A DNA stretch of 64,000 nucleotides from Oscillospiraceae bacterium (lineage in GTDB: Bacteria > Bacillota > Clostridia > Oscillospirales > Oscillospiraceae). The notes below the pieces were generated by a model. It did no database searches and had not been told where the DNA came from. It was given only the letters and a program-made list of their open reading frames with translations. Shown here piece by piece: positions 46,741 through 54,920 of this stretch. Numbering within the stretch: the stretch's first letter is position 1; each line of letters starts with the position of its first letter. A program made the position numbers and the translations under genes. The DNA lies in the NCBI GenBank assembly GCA_902765025.1, contig CACWYC010000006.1, positions 54,914-118,913 on the forward strand, in the 5' to 3' direction.

Positions 46741-47781
46741 TTACCGCAGCAGCTTGTCGAAGGCGCCCATGACGTCCTCGGTGGAGAAGCGGCGCATGCT
46801 CTCCTCGCAGCCCTGCTGGATGGAAGCATACAGGGCCTTGTCGGTGTAAATCTCATAGAGCAGCGCCGCGGCGGCACCGTTGTCCCGGAAGGGATAGATG
46901 AAGCCGTCCACACGGTCGCGGATGACCTCGGCGTTATACAGCCAGTCGTTGGCGATGATGGGGATGCGGGCGGAGAAGGCGTCCAGCGCCGTGCCGGCAA
47001 AGCACTCGCACTCAAAATAGGTGGGGAACAAAATGGCGAAGCAGCTGCGCAGGGTGTCCACCGTCTGGGAGGCGTCGCGGACGCCGCAGTATTTGGCCAC
47101 GCCGTCGGAGGCGGCCAGGGCGGCGTTCAGCTCCGGCTCGAAGGCGTCATACATCTTGCCGTAAATCTCCAGGCAGAAGGCACGGCGGCCCGCCAGGGCG
47201 TTGGCCCGCTCCACAATGTCGATGGCGTCCAGAATGCCCTTTTCCTTGGTGACCCGGGAGTAGGTGCACACCCGCACCGGGTCGTCGGCCCAGTGGTCAA
47301 AATCCACGGCGGGCACATAGTCACGGCAGTTGGGCAGATACTCCGCCTTGTCGATGCCCAGGGCGCGCAGCTCGTCCCGCAGCGTCACCGACTGGACGTG
47401 GGTGCCGTCGTAGGCGGCGATGTAGGGAATCAAAAAGGGCTTGCGCTTCAACACCTCCGCCAGGTCGCCGCCGGTGACGATATACTGGATGTGGCAGCGG
47501 TAGAGCTTGTTCAGCACCGTCACCACCGGGGCGAAAATCTCGATGTTCTGCCCGGGCATAAAGAGGACGTTGGTGCTGCCCTTCAACGCCTTGCGGATAT
47601 TGTTCAGCACCCGGAGGGGGTGGCGCTTGGCGCTGTCGATGTTGGCGATGGCCACTTCGCCCTCGCCGTATTTCTCCGCAAACCACTTCCGCAGGGTGCG
47701 GATTTTCACAGCCTGGCCGGTGGCGAACCGTGCGCCCTCACCGGCCACGCCGATGATGCTCAATTTGATTTTGCTCATCAT
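46741..47781 (-). CDS. GT4-like glycosyltransferase, paralogue 2 of a tandem pair
   Basis: A 346-residue GT-B protein. It opens LSIIGVAGEGARFATGQAVKIRT, then VCTYSRVTKEKGILDAIDIV (donor half) and PTYFECECFAGTALDAF, where the family acidic pair sits. The neighbouring gene at 47788 keeps the same blocks (GxGP/RxxTGQAVK, CTYSRVT.TKGI.DA, ECFAGTALDAF, LIANDW.YNAEVIR..VDGF.YP), so the two arose by tandem duplication. Both are short of a signal peptide and cytoplasmic. Confidence 0.87.
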   Translation of the reverse strand: MMSKIKLSIIGVAGEGARFATGQAVKIRTLRKWFAEKYGEGEVAIANIDSAKRHPLRVLNNIRKALKGSTNVLFMPGQNIEIFAPVVTVLNKLYRCHIQYIVTGGDLAEVLKRKPFLIPYIAAYDGTHVQSVTLRDELRALGIDKAEYLPNCRDYVPAVDFDHWADDPVRVCTYSRVTKEKGILDAIDIVERANALAGRRAFCLEIYGKMYDAFEPELNAALAASDGVAKYCGVRDASQTVDTLRSCFAILFPTYFECECFAGTALDAFSARIPIIANDWLYNAEVIRDRVDGFIYPFRDNGAAAALLYEIYTDKALYASIQQGCEESMRRFSTEDVMGAFDKLLR

Positions 47782-47787
47782 ATCACC

Positions 47788-48822
47788 TCATGCCATCTGC
47801 GCCGCCAGGCCCGACAGCACCACGTCGGAGCTGTAGGTGTGGGCGCTCTCGCCGCAGCCTTTTTGGATGGCGGCGTACAGTGTGGGGTCGCGGTACAGCG
47901 CCGCCAGGTATTCTGCGGCGGCGGCGGTGTCCCGGTAGGGATAGAGGAAGCCGTCCACGCCGTGGCGGATCACCTCGGCGTTATACTTCCAGTCGTTGGC
48001 GATCAGCGGCGTGGCGGACAAAAAGGCGTCCAGCGCCGTGCCGGCGAAGCACTCCCCCTCATAATAGGTGGGGAAGAGCAGGGCAAACTGGCCTTGCAGG
48101 GTGGCCAGCGTCTCGGAGGCCTTGCGGGTGCCGGCGTAGGCCATCACCGCTTTTTCCCTTTCGCACAGGGCGGCAAATTCGTCCTTGTAGGCCGGGTCGA
48201 CCACACCGAACACGTCTAAAAAGAACACATTTTCCCCCAAAAGGGCGTTGGCCTTTTTCACCATGTCCACCGCGTCGGCGATGCCCTTGGTCTCGGTGAC
48301 CCGGGAGTAGGTGCAGACGTGGCGGGGCAGGGCGTCCCCCACCGTCTTGGGGGCGGGAGCCACGTAGTCCCGGCAGTTGGGCAGCCGGGAGGCCTTTTCC
48401 ACCCCCACGGCCCGGAGGGCGGCGGCAAGGGTCTCCGTCTCGGCCAGAACGCCGTCAAAGGTTTTCACGGCCCGGGCCACGGCGGGATTTTCCTGCAGGT
48501 AGTCCGCCAGCCAGCCGCCGATGACCACGAAGAAGGTCTTGCGGCGGAACACACGGTTCAGCGCCGCCACCAACCGGGGGAACACCTTGACGCCGTGCTG
48601 GGCGGGAAAAATCATCACGTTGGCGCAGCGGCTCATGGCGCCGATCACGCCTGTCAGCAGCCGGAGGGGGTGCTTCTTCCAGCCGTAGGTGTTGACGATC
48701 TCCACCTGGTCCGGGCCGAAGCGGCCCATCATCCAGTTGGCGGTAAACACGGTCTTGACGGCCTGACCCGTCAGGTAGGCGGGGCCTTCGCCGTACTGCC
48801 CGATGACAGCCAGCTTCTTCAT
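47788..48822 (-). CDS. GT4-like glycosyltransferase, paralogue 1 of a tandem pair
   Basis: A 344-residue GT-B protein. It opens KLAVIGQYGEGPAYLTGQAVK, with HVCTYSRVTETKGIADAVDMV and PTYYEGECFAGTALDAFL. The parallel motifs with the 46741 gene are clear, but substrate-side residues differ, so they may add different sugars. ATG 48822 with GGGGAGG, overlapping the upstream gene stop by ATGA. Confidence 0.87.
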   Translation of the reverse strand: MKKLAVIGQYGEGPAYLTGQAVKTVFTANWMMGRFGPDQVEIVNTYGWKKHPLRLLTGVIGAMSRCANVMIFPAQHGVKVFPRLVAALNRVFRRKTFFVVIGGWLADYLQENPAVARAVKTFDGVLAETETLAAALRAVGVEKASRLPNCRDYVAPAPKTVGDALPRHVCTYSRVTETKGIADAVDMVKKANALLGENVFFLDVFGVVDPAYKDEFAALCEREKAVMAYAGTRKASETLATLQGQFALLFPTYYEGECFAGTALDAFLSATPLIANDWKYNAEVIRHGVDGFLYPYRDTAAAAEYLAALYRDPTLYAAIQKGCGESAHTYSSDVVLSGLAAQMA

Positions 48823-50012
48823 GGTTGCGCCTCCCCGTGGCTCTGGCGCCACACTTCGCTGTATTCCACCCTTTCGCCCCGGTAAACGCGCAGCATCTGC
48901 GCCACCACCAGGTCCCAGTTGTACTTATCCAATATATAGTCGGCGGCCTGGGCGCTGTACCCGGCCACGGCGGCTGCGTCATGCAGCAGCCATTGGAGCT
49001 TCTCCGTCAGCGCCTCCACGTTCCCCTTGGGGAAGGTGACGGCCTTGTCGCCCACCACCTCGGTATTCTCCGCGATGTCGCTGACCAGGCAGCAGCAGCC
49101 GTAGCTCATGGACTCCAGCAGCGTATTGGCCATGCCCTCTAAGTTGGAGGGGAGGGTGAAGATGTAGGCGTTGGAATAGAGCTCGGCGATGGTATTGCCC
49201 TTGACGGCGCCGATGAAGACGATGCGGTCATCCCCCTCCGCCATCTGCCGCAGGCGGGCGTAATAGTCATGGTTGCTGTCGCCGCCGGCGATGACCAGCT
49301 TTTTATCGGTGTCGCAGCGGCGGAAGGCCTCAATTAAGTAATGGAGGCCCTTTTCCGGCTCCACCCGGCCCAGGGACAGGATATAGCTGCCCCGGGTGAG
49401 GCCCCATTTCTCCGTGATTTCCCTGGCCTCCCGGCGCTCCGGGCGGGAGATGCCGTTGGCAAAGCAGAGGGCCTCGCGGTGGTAGGTGTCGGCGATATAC
49501 TGCTGCATCCGCCGGGACAGCACCAAACACACGTCGGCCCGGCGGGCGGCAATCTTCTCCCCCAGGGCCAGATACCACTTGGCGAAGCGGCCCCACTTGT
49601 CCCGCTGGCTGTCGAAGCCGTGGAGGGAGGCCACGCACCGAAGGCCGAACAGCTTGGCCAGGGCGATCATCACGCAGGGGCCGGAGGCGCGGTAGCTGAT
49701 GACGTCGTAGCCCTGGAACAGGGCGTGGACCGTGGCCAGGAAGGAATACACCGGCACGGAGGCGCCGCCGTTGGGGGTGGGCACGGTGATGATGCGCACG
49801 CCCTTATATTCCTTCAGGCGTTCTTCATTGAACTCCTTGCCGTGGATATTGTCGTCGCCCCGGTTATACACGGTGACATCGTGGCCCAGGGCCGCCATGC
49901 GCACGGCGTGCTCCTCCACGCCCTTCTCGATGCCGCCCTCGTTGGAGGGGATGCGCTTGTGGCCGATGATGGCGATCTTCAAACGGGGCTTATGCTGCAA
50001 ATCTCTGGCCAT
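48819..50012 (-). CDS. GT4 glycosyltransferase (DUF1972/rhamnosyltransferase-like)
   Basis: 397 residues. The N-terminus IAIIGHKRIPSNEGGIEKGVEEHAVRMAALGHDV is the DUF1972-type half seen in rhamnosyl/galactosyl transferases that act early in repeat assembly. The C-terminal donor domain shows ILSLGRVEPEKGLHYLI and LEGMANTLLESM (E-x7-E). It sits directly after the priming sugar transferase, as expected for a second-sugar enzyme. Start ATG 50012; a longer frame upstream overlaps the sugar-transferase gene. Confidence 0.9.
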   Translation of the reverse strand: MARDLQHKPRLKIAIIGHKRIPSNEGGIEKGVEEHAVRMAALGHDVTVYNRGDDNIHGKEFNEERLKEYKGVRIITVPTPNGGASVPVYSFLATVHALFQGYDVISYRASGPCVMIALAKLFGLRCVASLHGFDSQRDKWGRFAKWYLALGEKIAARRADVCLVLSRRMQQYIADTYHREALCFANGISRPERREAREITEKWGLTRGSYILSLGRVEPEKGLHYLIEAFRRCDTDKKLVIAGGDSNHDYYARLRQMAEGDDRIVFIGAVKGNTIAELYSNAYIFTLPSNLEGMANTLLESMSYGCCCLVSDIAENTEVVGDKAVTFPKGNVEALTEKLQWLLHDAAAVAGYSAQAADYILDKYNWDLVVAQMLRVYRGERVEYSEVWRQSHGEAQP

Positions 50013-50037
50013 GGAAAAAATCCTTTCCTTGGGTGAA

Positions 50038-51483
50038 TCAGGCGGCTCCCTTGTGCCGGAGCACGGCGAGCACGGTTTTGAACAGAATCTGGGCGTCCAG
50101 GCCCAGGGACCAGTGCTCGATGTAGTACTTGTCCAGGGCCACCACCTCGTCAAAGTCGGTGATGTCGCTGCGGCCGCTGACCTGCCACATGCCGGTGATG
50201 CCCGGCCGGGCCGACATACGAACGCGGTGGCGCAGGTCGTATTTCTCCCACTCGTCACGAGTGGGGGGCCGGGTGCCCACCAGGCTCATGTCGCCCTTTA
50301 AGACGTTGAAGAACTGGGGGAACTCGTCCAGGCTGGTGTTGCGGATAAAGTTGCCGATGCCTTTGGGCTTGCCGTTTTTATCCTTCTTCTCGCTGCCGAT
50401 GATGCGGGGGTCGTCGTCCATCTTGAACATCATGCCGTCGGCGATCTTGTTCCGGGCCATCAGCTCCGCTTTGCGCTCCTCGGCGTCCATGTACATGGAG
50501 CGGAATTTATACATCTTGAAAAATTTGCCGTTCTGGCCCACACGGAGCTGGGAGAAGAAGATGGGGCCGGGGGACTGGCAGTAGATGGCGGGGGCCACGA
50601 AGAGGAAGATGAGGCCCGTGAACAGGCAGCCCACCGCGCCGCCCACAATGTCCACCAGCCGCTTCAGCGCCAGCTGGGCCGCCGGGGCGAAGTTGATGGC
50701 GGTGGTGAGCACGTCGAACATTCCCAGACGGTGAATCTCGGCGAACTCCGCCAGGAAGGAATTGGTGTAGTTGACGGTGATGCCCATCTCCATCAGCTGG
50801 TGGATGAAGGCGGCGGGATAGAGCATATCGTCGCTCTGGAGCACGAACACCTCATCCACGTGCATGTGGCAGATGTTCTGCACGGCGTGGTCGTCCAGGG
50901 GATAGACGGGCAGACCCAGGTCGGCAAACTCCGCAACCTCGCCGCCGTCCATCAGCACGATCTCCGACAGCTTGAAATACTGCACGGTGTTCCTGTTGGT
51001 CAGCTTTTCGATGGCGCCGCGCACCTGGGAGGCGGAGGTGACCAGCACCAGCGTCCGCTTGTTGTCCGCCTTATGGGAGGTGAAGATGCGCCGCTTGTTG
51101 CCCTGCCGCAGCGCCACGTCCAGCACCACGAACAGCGCGGTGGTCAGCCCCATCTGCAGCCGGGACACCTGCACCGTGGCCTGCACGGCGAACAGATACA
51201 CCAGCGCCAGGGCCATGGTGGTGACGATGAACTTCACCACCGCCCACACCTCCTCCAATACGCCGCGGCGCACGATGGCGAAGTACCCGGCGGCAAAGGG
51301 CATCACCGCCAGCTGGCACACCGCCAGCACCGCCGCCTGGTAGCGCAGCGCGGGGGTGCCGTAGGGCGCCGCGAACCCCCGCAGAATCACGCCTGCCGCC
51401 ATAAAGGCCAGTTGCAGACACAGGATATCCAGCACGATGAAGTCCCAGTGCCTCATCCACTCCTGGTCGACACGTTTACGCAT
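50038..51483 (-). CDS. Priming undecaprenyl-phosphate sugar phosphotransferase (WbaP/EpsL class)
   Basis: A 481-residue membrane enzyme that moves a sugar-1-phosphate from a UDP-sugar onto undecaprenyl phosphate. It has four N-terminal TM helices (about 15-125), a CoA-binding-like Rossmann middle (about 140-255, KRTLVLVTSASQVRGAIEKL), a further membrane hairpin (about 295-318), and the C-terminal catalytic domain. The catalytic domain shows SPGPIFFSQLRVGQNGKFFKMYKFRSM, NTSLDEFPQFFNVLKGDMSLVG and PGITGMWQVSGRS. Upstream lies a 40-base GA/CT microsatellite just before the ATG. Confidence 0.93.
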   Translation of the reverse strand: MRKRVDQEWMRHWDFIVLDILCLQLAFMAAGVILRGFAAPYGTPALRYQAAVLAVCQLAVMPFAAGYFAIVRRGVLEEVWAVVKFIVTTMALALVYLFAVQATVQVSRLQMGLTTALFVVLDVALRQGNKRRIFTSHKADNKRTLVLVTSASQVRGAIEKLTNRNTVQYFKLSEIVLMDGGEVAEFADLGLPVYPLDDHAVQNICHMHVDEVFVLQSDDMLYPAAFIHQLMEMGITVNYTNSFLAEFAEIHRLGMFDVLTTAINFAPAAQLALKRLVDIVGGAVGCLFTGLIFLFVAPAIYCQSPGPIFFSQLRVGQNGKFFKMYKFRSMYMDAEERKAELMARNKIADGMMFKMDDDPRIIGSEKKDKNGKPKGIGNFIRNTSLDEFPQFFNVLKGDMSLVGTRPPTRDEWEKYDLRHRVRMSARPGITGMWQVSGRSDITDFDEVVALDKYYIEHWSLGLDAQILFKTVLAVLRHKGAA

Positions 51484-51490
51484 GGGTCAC

Positions 51491-51529
51491 ACTCTCCCTC
51501 GTCTCTCTCTTTCTCTCTCTTTCTCTCTC
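51491..51529. repeat. CT/GA microsatellite in the leader of the priming transferase gene
   Basis: About three units of a 10-base CT-rich motif (ctctctcttt); on the coding strand it is a polypurine tract that merges into the ribosome-binding region of the 51483 start. Confidence 0.8.
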
Positions 51530-51540
51530 AAAAACCGCCG

Positions 51541-52611
51541 TCAGCGGGCGTAATAGTCCCGATACCACCGGGCGAAGCGGCGCAGGCCCTCCCGGATGGG
51601 GATGCGGGGGGTGAAGCCGTAGTCCTCCTCCAGACCGCGGCTGTCGGCATAGGTGACGGGCACGTCGCCGGGCTGCATACCCACAAGGGCACGGTGGCCG
51701 GCGAAGTCGTAGTCCGCCGGCAGGACGCCGGCGGCCACCAGCTCCTCTTGCAGCACGGAGATGAAGTCCAGCAGGTTTTCCGGGGTGCCGCCGCCGATGT
51801 TATACACGGCGTAGGGGGGCAGGGGCAGACCGTCGGGGCCGTCGGCCTTCTCCGGCGCGCCGGCCATGACCCGGAGGATACCCTCCACAATGTCGTCCAC
51901 ATAGGTGAAATCCCGGCGCATATCGCCGTAGTTGAAAATCTGGATGGTGTCGCCCCGAGACAGCTTGTCGGTGGCGGAGAAGTAGAACATATCCGGCCGG
52001 CCGGCAGGGCCGTAGACGGTGAAGAACCTGAGGCCCGTGGAGGGGATGTTATAGAGCTTCGAGTAGCTGTGGGCCAGCAGCTCGTTGCTCTTCTTGGTGG
52101 CGGCGTACAGGGACACGGGATGGTCCACCATGTCCTCCACGCTGAAGGGCACCTTCTTGTTGCCGCCGTAGACGGAGGAGGACGAGGCGTATACCAGGTG
52201 CTCCACCGGATTGTGGCGGCAGGCCTCTAAAATATTGTAGAAGCCGATGAGGTTGGACTCGATGTAGGTGTCGGGGTGGTCGATGCTGTACCGCACGCCG
52301 GCCTGGGCCGCCAGGTTCACCACAATCTGGGGGTGATAGTCGGCAAAGACCTTGTCGATGAGGGCCTTGTCGGCGATGGAGCCCCGGATGAAAACGTGGT
52401 TTGCCTTGGCGGATTTTGCCGCCTCCTCAATGAGGCCCAAACGGTACTCCTTCAGGGCGGGGTCATAGTAGTCGTTCATATTGTCCAGGCTGATGACGGT
52501 GCCGCCGGTGAGGTCGTGCAGCAGCCGCAGCACCAGAAACGCCCCGATGAAGCCGGGGGAGCCGGTGACCAGAATGGTTTTGCCGTTTAAGTCGATGGCG
52601 TGTTTTTTCAT
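51541..52611 (-). CDS. NAD-dependent sugar epimerase (UDP-glucuronate 4-epimerase-like)
   Basis: A 356-residue extended SDR. It has the NAD motif TGSPGFIGAFL near 17, SLDNMNDYYDPALKEYRL (typical of UDP-glucuronate epimerases), the catalytic SSSSVYGG, YAATKKSNE (Tyr-xxx-Lys) and FFTVYGPAGRPDM. It would convert the UDP-glucuronate made by the preceding dehydrogenase into UDP-galacturonate. Start ATG 52611 with GGAGGG 7 bases upstream. Confidence 0.9.
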   Translation of the reverse strand: MKKHAIDLNGKTILVTGSPGFIGAFLVLRLLHDLTGGTVISLDNMNDYYDPALKEYRLGLIEEAAKSAKANHVFIRGSIADKALIDKVFADYHPQIVVNLAAQAGVRYSIDHPDTYIESNLIGFYNILEACRHNPVEHLVYASSSSVYGGNKKVPFSVEDMVDHPVSLYAATKKSNELLAHSYSKLYNIPSTGLRFFTVYGPAGRPDMFYFSATDKLSRGDTIQIFNYGDMRRDFTYVDDIVEGILRVMAGAPEKADGPDGLPLPPYAVYNIGGGTPENLLDFISVLQEELVAAGVLPADYDFAGHRALVGMQPGDVPVTYADSRGLEEDYGFTPRIPIREGLRRFARWYRDYYAR

Positions 52612-52613
52612 GC

Positions 52614-54119
52614 TCAATCCCTCCGGAACAGGTCGCGGGTGTAGACCCGGCTTTCCACATCGTCCAGCAGCGGGTCGTAGCGGTTGGCCACGATGCAGCC
52701 GGACAGTTTCTTGAACTTCTCCAGGTCATTCACCACCTTGCTGCCGAAGAAGGTGGAGCCGTCTTCCAGCGTGGGCTCGTAGATGATGACGGTGGCGCCC
52801 TTGGCCTTGATGCGCTTCATCACGCCCTGGATGGAGGACTGGCGGAAGTTGTCGGAGTTGGCCTTCATGGTCAGGCGGTACACACCCACCACGATCTCCC
52901 GCTGGCTGCTCTCCCGGCTCTCGGAATACTCCTCGCTGCTGCCGTAGGTGCCGGCGATCTCCAAAATCCGGTCGGCGATGAAGTCCTTGCGGGTGCGGTT
53001 GGACTCCACGATGGCGTGGATCAGGTTCTGGGGCACGTCCCGGTAGTTGGCCAGCAGCTGCTTGGTGTCCTTGGGCAGACAGTAGCCGCCGTAGCCGAAG
53101 GAGGGGTTGTTGTAATAGTCGCCCACACGGGGGTCCAGACACACGCCCTTGATGATATCGGCAGTATTCAGGCCCTTGATCTCGGCATAGGTGTCCAGCT
53201 CGTTGAAGTAGCTGACCCGCAGGGCCAGATAGGTGTTGACGAACAGCTTGGTGGCCTCGGCCTCGGTGGTGCCCATCACCAGCACGGGCACGGCGGGCTT
53301 GATGGCGGCCTGGCGCAGCAGGGCGGCGAAGATGCGGGCCTTTTCAGCGGTGGTCTCGTTGCAGCCCACGATGATGCGGCTGGGGTACAGGTTATCGTAC
53401 AGCGCCCTGGACTCCCGCAGGAACTCCGGGGAGAAGAACAGGTTGTCCATGCCCAGCTGGGCCCGGATGTGCTCGGTGTAGCCCACGGGGATGGTGGACT
53501 TGATGACCACGGCGGGCTTGTCGGTGCGGTGGGCGGTGGCGTTCTTCACCAGGCGCAGGGCGGACTCCACGATGGAGCAGTCGAAATAGTTGGTGCGGGG
53601 GTCGTAGTTGGTGGGCACGGCGATGACGATGAAGTCCGCCTCGGCGTAGGCTTTCGCGCCGTCCAGCGTGGCATGGAGGGACAGCTCCCGGCGGCCCGCC
53701 TTGGCCTCGGCCAAAAATCGCTCGATGTAGTCATCCCGCAGGGGGGAGCGGTAGGCGTTGATAAGCGCCACCTTCTCCGGCACCGTCTCCACGGTGGTGA
53801 CGTCGTGGCGCTGGGCCAGCAGCACGGACAGGGACAGGCCCACGTAGCCCGCGCCGGCCACGGCGATGCGGTAGCGGCGGTCCACCGGCATGGGGGCGGC
53901 ATCATCCTCCTCCACGAACAGGGCGGGGATGTCCAGGTCCACCACACGGCCCAGGGCCTCCAGCTGCTCCACGGTGGGCTTGCGCTCGCCCCGCTCAAAG
54001 GCGGCGATGGCGCCGTCGCTGACGCCGCTGGCCCTGGCCAGGGCGGCCCGGCTCAGCTTTTTGGCTTTGCGGCCGGCCACCAGGGCCTCCGCCAGCAGGG
54101 TAAGCGAAAGAATACGCAC
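52614..54119 (-). CDS. HTH (XRE)-UDP-glucose 6-dehydrogenase fusion, first gene of the polysaccharide operon
   Basis: 501 residues. Positions 1-70 form a Cro/C1-type helix-turn-helix ([19 protein letters not shown], then [18 protein letters not shown]). From about 85 a complete short-type UDP-glucose dehydrogenase follows: [15 protein letters not shown] (NAD site), [51 protein letters not shown] (catalytic Cys) and [15 protein letters not shown]. It makes UDP-glucuronate; the HTH could make it a metabolite-responsive repressor of its own operon. Start GTG 54119 has GGGAGG 8 bases upstream; an ATG at 54140 is the alternative. Operator-like repeats lie at 54151-54200. Confidence 0.92.
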   Translation of the reverse strand: MRILSLTLLAEALVAGRKAKKLSRAALARASGVSDGAIAAFERGERKPTVEQLEALGRVVDLDIPALFVEEDDAAPMPVDRRYRIAVAGAGYVGLSLSVLLAQRHDVTTVETVPEKVALINAYRSPLRDDYIERFLAEAKAGRRELSLHATLDGAKAYAEADFIVIAVPTNYDPRTNYFDCSIVESALRLVKNATAHRTDKPAVVIKSTIPVGYTEHIRAQLGMDNLFFSPEFLRESRALYDNLYPSRIIVGCNETTAEKARIFAALLRQAAIKPAVPVLVMGTTEAEATKLFVNTYLALRVSYFNELDTYAEIKGLNTADIIKGVCLDPRVGDYYNNPSFGYGGYCLPKDTKQLLANYRDVPQNLIHAIVESNRTRKDFIADRILEIAGTYGSSEEYSESRESSQREIVVGVYRLTMKANSDNFRQSSIQGVMKRIKAKGATVIIYEPTLEDGSTFFGSKVVNDLEKFKKLSGCIVANRYDPLLDDVESRVYTRDLFRRD

Positions 54120-54150
54120 GATGTCATCCTCCCGAATCATCAGTGATAAT

Positions 54151-54200
54151 GCTATAATGCCCGCGATTATATAGCATGACATATATGATATAAATATAGC
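54151..54200 (-). promoter_or_regulatory. Promoter and candidate operator of the polysaccharide operon
   Basis: On the minus strand TTTATA, 17-base spacer, perfect TATAAT (54171-54166). The inverted repeat gctataat (54151-54158) / attatatagc (54166-54175) straddles the start region, and a third tatagc half-site is at 54195-54200. It is a plausible autoregulatory target of the HTH domain encoded just downstream. Confidence 0.6.
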
Positions 54201-54284
54201 AGTTTCTGCCGCCAACACTTGAGGGGCCTTGGCGCGACAAAATGCCAGCTTTTTTTGCATCGCCGTCCGGGGCGGAGGGAGAGG

Positions 54285-54625
54285 GGGCGGACAGAGTCGT
54301 CCGCCCCTACGGAGAAAACGGGCAGCCACCTGCGTCTGACGATGCCTGTAATCCTCATTGCCAACCGGCAAGGCGGGCGCTTCATGAAGCGCCCCTACGG
54401 AGAAAGGGGCAATGCCCATGAACACCGTAGGGGCGATTCACGAATCGCCCGCCGCCAAGGTAACGAGAATCACCCTGGCCGGTTGGATGGGGGAAGGCAT
54501 CGTCGCCCACCGTAGGGGCCGACGCCCCCGGCGGCCCGTACCCCGGTAACGAAAACCACCTGGGCCGGATGGATGGTGAGCGGCAACAAAATCCCGCCCC
54601 GCCTTCCCCTTGGGGGGAAGGCGCA
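54285..54625. repeat. Palindromic repeat cluster upstream of the polysaccharide operon (R1, R2, R3, R4)
   Basis: R1 half at 54285-54311, R2 at 54375-54400, R2 variant (gattcacgaatc) at 54427-54450, R3 at 54512-54538, R4 stem (CCTTCCCCTTGGGGGGAAGG) at about 54598-54620. Short 'spacer' phrases such as caaccggcaaggcgggcg recur between them. No gene is seen in 54120-54920. Confidence 0.85.
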
Positions 54626-54700
54626 TTGTTTTTTTCTCATCGTCTCCTTTTTACACCCCCGCCGTCACATTTCCGGGCCAAACGCGGTTAACATAAGAGG

Positions 54701-54730
54701 TGTGGAAAACTCTGTGGAAAGTGTGGAAAA
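54701..54730 (+). other. Three tandem TGTGGAAA 9-mers upstream of the parE promoter
   Basis: tgtggaaaa (54701-54709), tgtggaaag (54713-54721) and tgtggaaaa (54722-54730). Each differs by one central base from the reverse complement of the DnaA box TTATCCACA; they could be protein-binding sites. Confidence 0.5.
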
Positions 54731-54839
54731 CCTTTGCGCAAGCGGTGTTGCGGCGGTTGCGCTTTTGTTATTTTTTCCGTTATGGAGGCACGAAACCGTC
54801 CTTTTTGTTCCTTTTTGGGGACGGGAAGCGGCGGCGGGC

Positions 54840-54868
54840 TTGCCAAACCGGGAAAAATACGATACAAT
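54840..54868 (+). promoter_or_regulatory. Promoter of the topoisomerase B-subunit gene
   Basis: TTGCCA, 17-base spacer, TACAAT, 53 bases before ATG 54921. Confidence 0.65.
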
Positions 54869-54920
54869 ATCTTGTACTTATGCGGTTTATTCGCACACCA
54901 CCACTGGGAGGTTTCCATAG

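Noticed and set aside
54701..54730. Chromosomal replication origin
   Set aside because: Only three imperfect DnaA-box-like 9-mers, no dnaA/dnaN neighbours and no AT-rich unwinding region.
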